Assembly: GCA_016932895.1 (NCBI GenBank)
Contig: JAFGCA010000163.1
Coordinates: forward strand, 1 to 6,526
DNA length: 6,526 nt
Reading direction: 5' to 3'
Source: Sedimentisphaerales bacterium
GTDB lineage: Bacteria > Planctomycetota > Phycisphaerae > Sedimentisphaerales > SG8-4
The notes under the pieces were generated by a model. The model made no database searches, was not told the origin of the DNA, and saw nothing but the letters and a program-made list of their open reading frames with translations. Positions 4,845 to 6,526 of the stretch are shown here, piece after piece. The position numbers were made by a program, and so were the translations under genes. Within the stretch, counting starts at the first letter, position 1. Each line of letters starts with the position of its first letter.

Positions 4845-6526
4845 TGAGCGATGATCTGGAAGCCTACGTGCGAAGCCCCGGGCCCTTGCCGGAGGCGGAC
4901 TTCACCAGCCTGGCGCATCGAGCGCTGGGCGAGGTGCTTACCCTCGCGCCCGAAGTGGTCCAGCCGCTGGAGGCGCGGATCGAGTCGGACTACCAGACGG
5001 CCCGGCAGCGCGCCACCGCCCGGTTCGAACGGGAGAAAGAAAAAATCGAGGGAGACTTCCAGGCCCAAAGCGCGGAGATCAAGGACCAGCGTGACGCGCT
5101 GGTGGAGGATATTCAGGCGGACTATGAGGATCAGCTCAGCACGACGAAGGTCGAGGCGCAGCACAAGCGCAACAAGGTCAACCAGAAGGCGGCCGACCTG
5201 GAGAGTGCGGCCGAGAAGGAGCGGCAGGAGCGGTTGATGGAGGCCGACTTCGTGGCCGAGGGGGCGGCGACCAGGGCCGAACAAAAGCGTCTGGAGGCGG
5301 AGTCTGCGGTCGAGACGGCGCGTCAGTATTTGCAGGATCTCAATGCCGCAGCCGAGCGGCTGTTGGCGCAGTATCGCCAGCCCGCTGCCGCGCGCGACGG
5401 GCAGGCCGAAGCCGGTGACGCGACGTACGAGAACCCGGCCGAGATCTGCCGCGCGCAGCAGGCTCGTTCCGAGCAGCTCCTGGAGAAGCTGCAAAAGTCG
5501 TACACGGCCCAGCTCTTCGTGGGGGCCCGCCCGTTCCTGTTGGTTGGGGGGCTGCTCTTTACGGCGATGATCGTGCTGGCGTGTCTCTATATCTTCGCCG
5601 GCGGGGATTTGCCGCCCGCTTCGGTGACGGTGCCGGTGACGATGGGCGCGGTGCTCGTCCTGGCCGCCCTGGCCGGGCACGTCCTCTGGCGAAGCGCCAA
5701 GAGCAGGGTCCGCCGCACGTTCGATGCCTTCGGCGAGGCGTTGACGGCGACGCGGGCGGCCCTGGAGCAGAACCATCAGCAGGTGTTGCAGCATATCGAA
5801 GAGGAACTCCGGACCGCGCAGAAGACCAAGGAAGCGGAGTTGCAGAAAGCGCGTGACACCTTCAGGCAGACCAAGGCCAACATCGTGGCCCAACGCGGTA
5901 AGTCGTTGGCTGAGATCGAGCAGCAGCGGAAGGACATTCTCGACCGCCTCAAACAGCAGAGGGACGAGGCGCTGCACAAGGCCGAGCACAAGTATCAGCA
6001 AGAGCAATCAGAACTGCAACGCCAGCGAGAGGAGGACCTGACCCGCATTCAAGAGCGTTTCGATGCGGAGACGAGCGCCGCCGATAGCGCGTATCGAACG
6101 TCCCGGCAGCGGTTGGAGCGGCGCTGGGACGAGGCGCTGGCCGCCGTCGAGGCCCTGTTGGGCAGGACGGCCACGTTCGACGAGCGGGTGGCCAAAGACC
6201 TGAGTCAACTGCTTGTCGAATCCTGGACGCCCCCCACGACACTTGCAGCCGCCGTGCGGTTCGGGACGTTCGAGCTGGATCTGCGGCGCATCGCCGAGAC
6301 GGTGCTGTCCCGCGCCGGATCGGCGCTGGATCCGGCCCGGCCCGCGGTCGTGCCCGCCTTGCTGGAATTCCCCGAGCGCTGCGCGGTCTTGCTTCAGTCC
6401 GAGCGTCAGGGGCGGCAGCAGGCCATCGAGACGCTCCGCGCGGTGATGATGCGACTGTTCACGTCGCTTCCGCCGGGCGAGGTTCGGTTCACCATTCTCG
6501 ATCCGGTCGGGCTGGGCGAGAGCTTC
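4844..6526 (+). CDS. Membrane-anchored FtsK/SpoIIIE-like ATPase, coiled-coil N-terminal part (3' partial)
   Basis: The frame is open from the ATG at 4844 to the window end (561 codons, no stop). AGGAAG at 4831-4836 is the ribosome binding site. Residues 42-175 are a long charged coiled coil. Two membrane helices follow at about 229-252 and 261-282, joined by a very short loop, so both flanks should be cytoplasmic. A second long coiled coil, rich in Gln, Glu and Arg, covers about 298-435. From about 466 the sequence turns globular: VRFGTFELDL, LLEFPERCAVLL, then MMRLFTSLPPGEVRFTILDP and VGLGESF at the edge. I recognise that last block as the segment ahead of the ATPase core in large FtsK/SpoIIIE-type proteins of Planctomycetota and similar bacteria. 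No Walker A motif has been reached, so ATPase activity is inferred. Two membrane helices followed by FtsK domains is also the EssC/EccC layout of type VII secretion; here coiled coils replace the FHA domains of EssC. The neighbouring WXG-like genes support a secretion role over chromosome transport. Confidence 0.83.
   Translation, partial: MSDDLEAYVRSPGPLPEADFTSLAHRALGEVLTLAPEVVQPLEARIESDYQTARQRATARFEREKEKIEGDFQAQSAEIKDQRDALVEDIQADYEDQLSTTKVEAQHKRNKVNQKAADLESAAEKERQERLMEADFVAEGAATRAEQKRLEAESAVETARQYLQDLNAAAERLLAQYRQPAAARDGQAEAGDATYENPAEICRAQQARSEQLLEKLQKSYTAQLFVGARPFLLVGGLLFTAMIVLACLYIFAGGDLPPASVTVPVTMGAVLVLAALAGHVLWRSAKSRVRRTFDAFGEALTATRAALEQNHQQVLQHIEEELRTAQKTKEAELQKARDTFRQTKANIVAQRGKSLAEIEQQRKDILDRLKQQRDEALHKAEHKYQQEQSELQRQREEDLTRIQERFDAETSAADSAYRTSRQRLERRWDEALAAVEALLGRTATFDERVAKDLSQLLVESWTPPTTLAAAVRFGTFELDLRRIAETVLSRAGSALDPARPAVVPALLEFPERCAVLLQSERQGRQQAIETLRAVMMRLFTSLPPGEVRFTILDPVGLGESF

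Noticed and set aside
4730..6007. A 425-codon open frame on the minus strand
   Set aside because: It lies opposite the coiled-coil part of the FtsK-like gene. Its translation is a low-complexity Leu/Arg/Gly sequence, as expected from the antisense of Glu/Gln/Arg-rich GC-rich codons, and it shows no domain.

Overview
The window is GC-rich bacterial DNA with all convincing genes on the + strand, in two groups separated by about 237 non-coding bases. No rRNA, tRNA, CRISPR array or transposase gene is visible. The gene content suggests a Planctomycetota-like environmental bacterium (Phycisphaerae or relatives): a SASA-family secreted carbohydrate esterase, and an FtsK-type ATPase with long coiled coils beside WXG-like small proteins. 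This placement is inference from remembered protein style; there is no marker gene to prove it.

Left group (1-3012), metabolic: (i) the 3' part of an M24B metallopeptidase resembling prolidase/aminopeptidase P, with all five metal ligands but a Cys where the second-shell His of the family usually lies; (ii) an exported SGNH/SASA-type acetylesterase; (iii) a short pyruvate kinase with the catalytic A/B domains but no C-terminal domain. The genes lie 35 and 13 bases apart and could be co-transcribed, although their functions are not obviously linked.

Between the groups (2984-3081) is a compact MITE/REP-like element. It has perfect 10-bp terminal inverted repeats, a second nested inverted repeat and an 18-bp central palindrome. 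It overlaps the 3' end of the pyruvate kinase gene and supplies its last nine codons and stop. An AT-rich patch after it may hold the promoter for the right group.

Right group (3250-6526), the interesting part: four tightly packed genes (gaps of 8 and 12 bases, then a one-base overlap). They are a 90-aa WXG100-like helical protein, a 356-aa protein with a coiled-coil N-terminus and a small C-terminal domain that recalls the DUF2185/Imm33 immunity fold, a 76-aa second WXG100-like protein, and the first 561 codons of a membrane-anchored FtsK/SpoIIIE-like ATPase whose two membrane helices sit between two long coiled coils. The two small proteins share the pattern W-x-D-x3-R-x-F-x3-[F/Y] in identical register. 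Together this looks like a divergent type VII (ESX/Ess)-like secretion or conflict system in which coiled coils take the place of the usual EssC/EccC N-terminal architecture. The ATPase core and any effector lie beyond the right edge.
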